Source: an uncultured Carboxylicivirga sp. (lineage in GTDB: Bacteria > Bacteroidota > Bacteroidia > Bacteroidales > Marinilabiliaceae). From it: a stretch of 64,000 nt of DNA. Positions 63,726 to 64,000 of this stretch are shown piece by piece. Position 1 is the first letter of the stretch, and every line of letters begins with the position of its first letter. The DNA is taken from the NCBI GenBank assembly GCA_947503525.1, contig CANNEA010000002.1, forward strand, positions 124,001-188,000, in the 5' to 3' direction. The translations under genes and the position numbers were made by a program. Under the pieces are notes generated by a model, which was not told the origin of the DNA, searched no databases, and saw only the letters and a list, made by a program, of their open reading frames with translations.

Positions 63726-64000
63726 ATGCACAAAGATCAGAAGACATGCCAAGAATTATTGACCGAATTAACTATTTCAGCAATAGTATATGCCGAAAGT
63801 ATTCAAGATTGGTACGCTGCGGAAGACCCTGACCGTCCGCAATCGTTTCTAAGCCATGAACCCAATCTAGACTCTTTATTTATAACCCTTTATAAAAAGA
63901 GCCATAAAGAATCTTTTTTCTGGCAATATTGCACCATGTCTGTATATGAGGCTTATTATGAGACGCGATTAAAAGAATATCTGGAAGATTTCCCTGATTC
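63726..64000 (+). CDS. Partial hypothetical gene of the integrated element
   Basis: An open frame starts with ATG at 63726 (MHKDQKTCQELLTELTISAI), 13 bases after the integrase stop, and runs without a stop for at least 91 codons to the window edge. It is acidic and rich in aromatic residues (WYAAEDPD, FFWQYCTMSVYEAYYE). I recognise no domain from this part. It is the first cargo gene visible in the element, possibly cotranscribed with the integrase. Confidence 0.6.
   Translation, partial: MHKDQKTCQELLTELTISAIVYAESIQDWYAAEDPDRPQSFLSHEPNLDSLFITLYKKSHKESFFWQYCTMSVYEAYYETRLKEYLEDFPD

Noticed and set aside
1-64000. CRISPR array, prophage structural genes or insertion sequences
   Set aside because: No regularly spaced direct repeats, transposase motifs or phage structural proteins were seen; the only mobile-element sign is the integrase and tRNA fragment at the right end.

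Overview
The window reads as the chromosome of an AT-rich Bacteroidota bacterium, most likely from the Bacteroidales/Marinilabiliales side; that finer placement is inference. Signs of the phylum are a PorQ-like type IX secretion component, a fused CcsB-CcsA haem-lyase protein, DUF5723, DUF4834, DUF3098 and PCMD-domain proteins, many signal peptides ending in A-Q, near absence of Shine-Dalgarno sites, and several TAnnTTTG promoter boxes. Nearly all of it looks like ordinary vertical chromosome. The exception is the last ~1.8 kb, which is the left end of an integrated element.

Layout. 0.1-8.4 kb: water channel, small membrane protein, porin, an orphan chemoreceptor, cytochrome c maturation, thiol peroxidase. 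8.5-12.2 kb: TPR protein, dGTPase, YgjP-like metalloprotease. 12.2-16.0 kb: a small carbohydrate locus (GH105 and a BNR_4/ulvan-lyase-like propeller) divergent from a membrane-tethered winged-helix regulator. 16.3-23.4 kb: SRPBCC, DUF2007 and DUF255 proteins, a lipoprotein/DUF5723 pair and two tandem paralogous secreted proteins. 23.4-31.6 kb: PAP2 phosphatase, S41 protease, dCMP deaminase, M14 peptidase, EamA transporter, YkgJ protein and PorQ. 31.6-36.7 kb: NDH-2, a flippase-like protein, CysH, a mixed-substrate-type phosphofructokinase and a tandem Usp. 36.8-40.7 kb: the block ftsX-DUF3098-uppP-truB-queA.

40.9-49.9 kb holds the most unusual set. Seven tightly packed or overlapping minus-strand genes encode MaoC hydratase, CitE-like CoA lyase, AAC(3)-like acyltransferase, an asparagine-synthase relative without the glutaminase cysteine, CapA-like protein, Wzx-like flippase and polysaccharide deacetylase. 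A glycosyltransferase converges on them. I read this as a system that makes an unusual acyl and/or amide modification on a surface glycan; that is inference.

50.0-62.0 kb: TtcA-like protein, DEAD-box helicase, exonuclease, GreA-like factor, an orphan NifX-type protein, M28 peptidase, two different L,D-transpeptidases, and a barrel/PCMD lipoprotein pair. At 62.2 kb a truncated tRNA-Ser 3' end, still followed by its own terminator, abuts a tyrosine recombinase. This marks the left boundary of an integrative element that runs past the window end.
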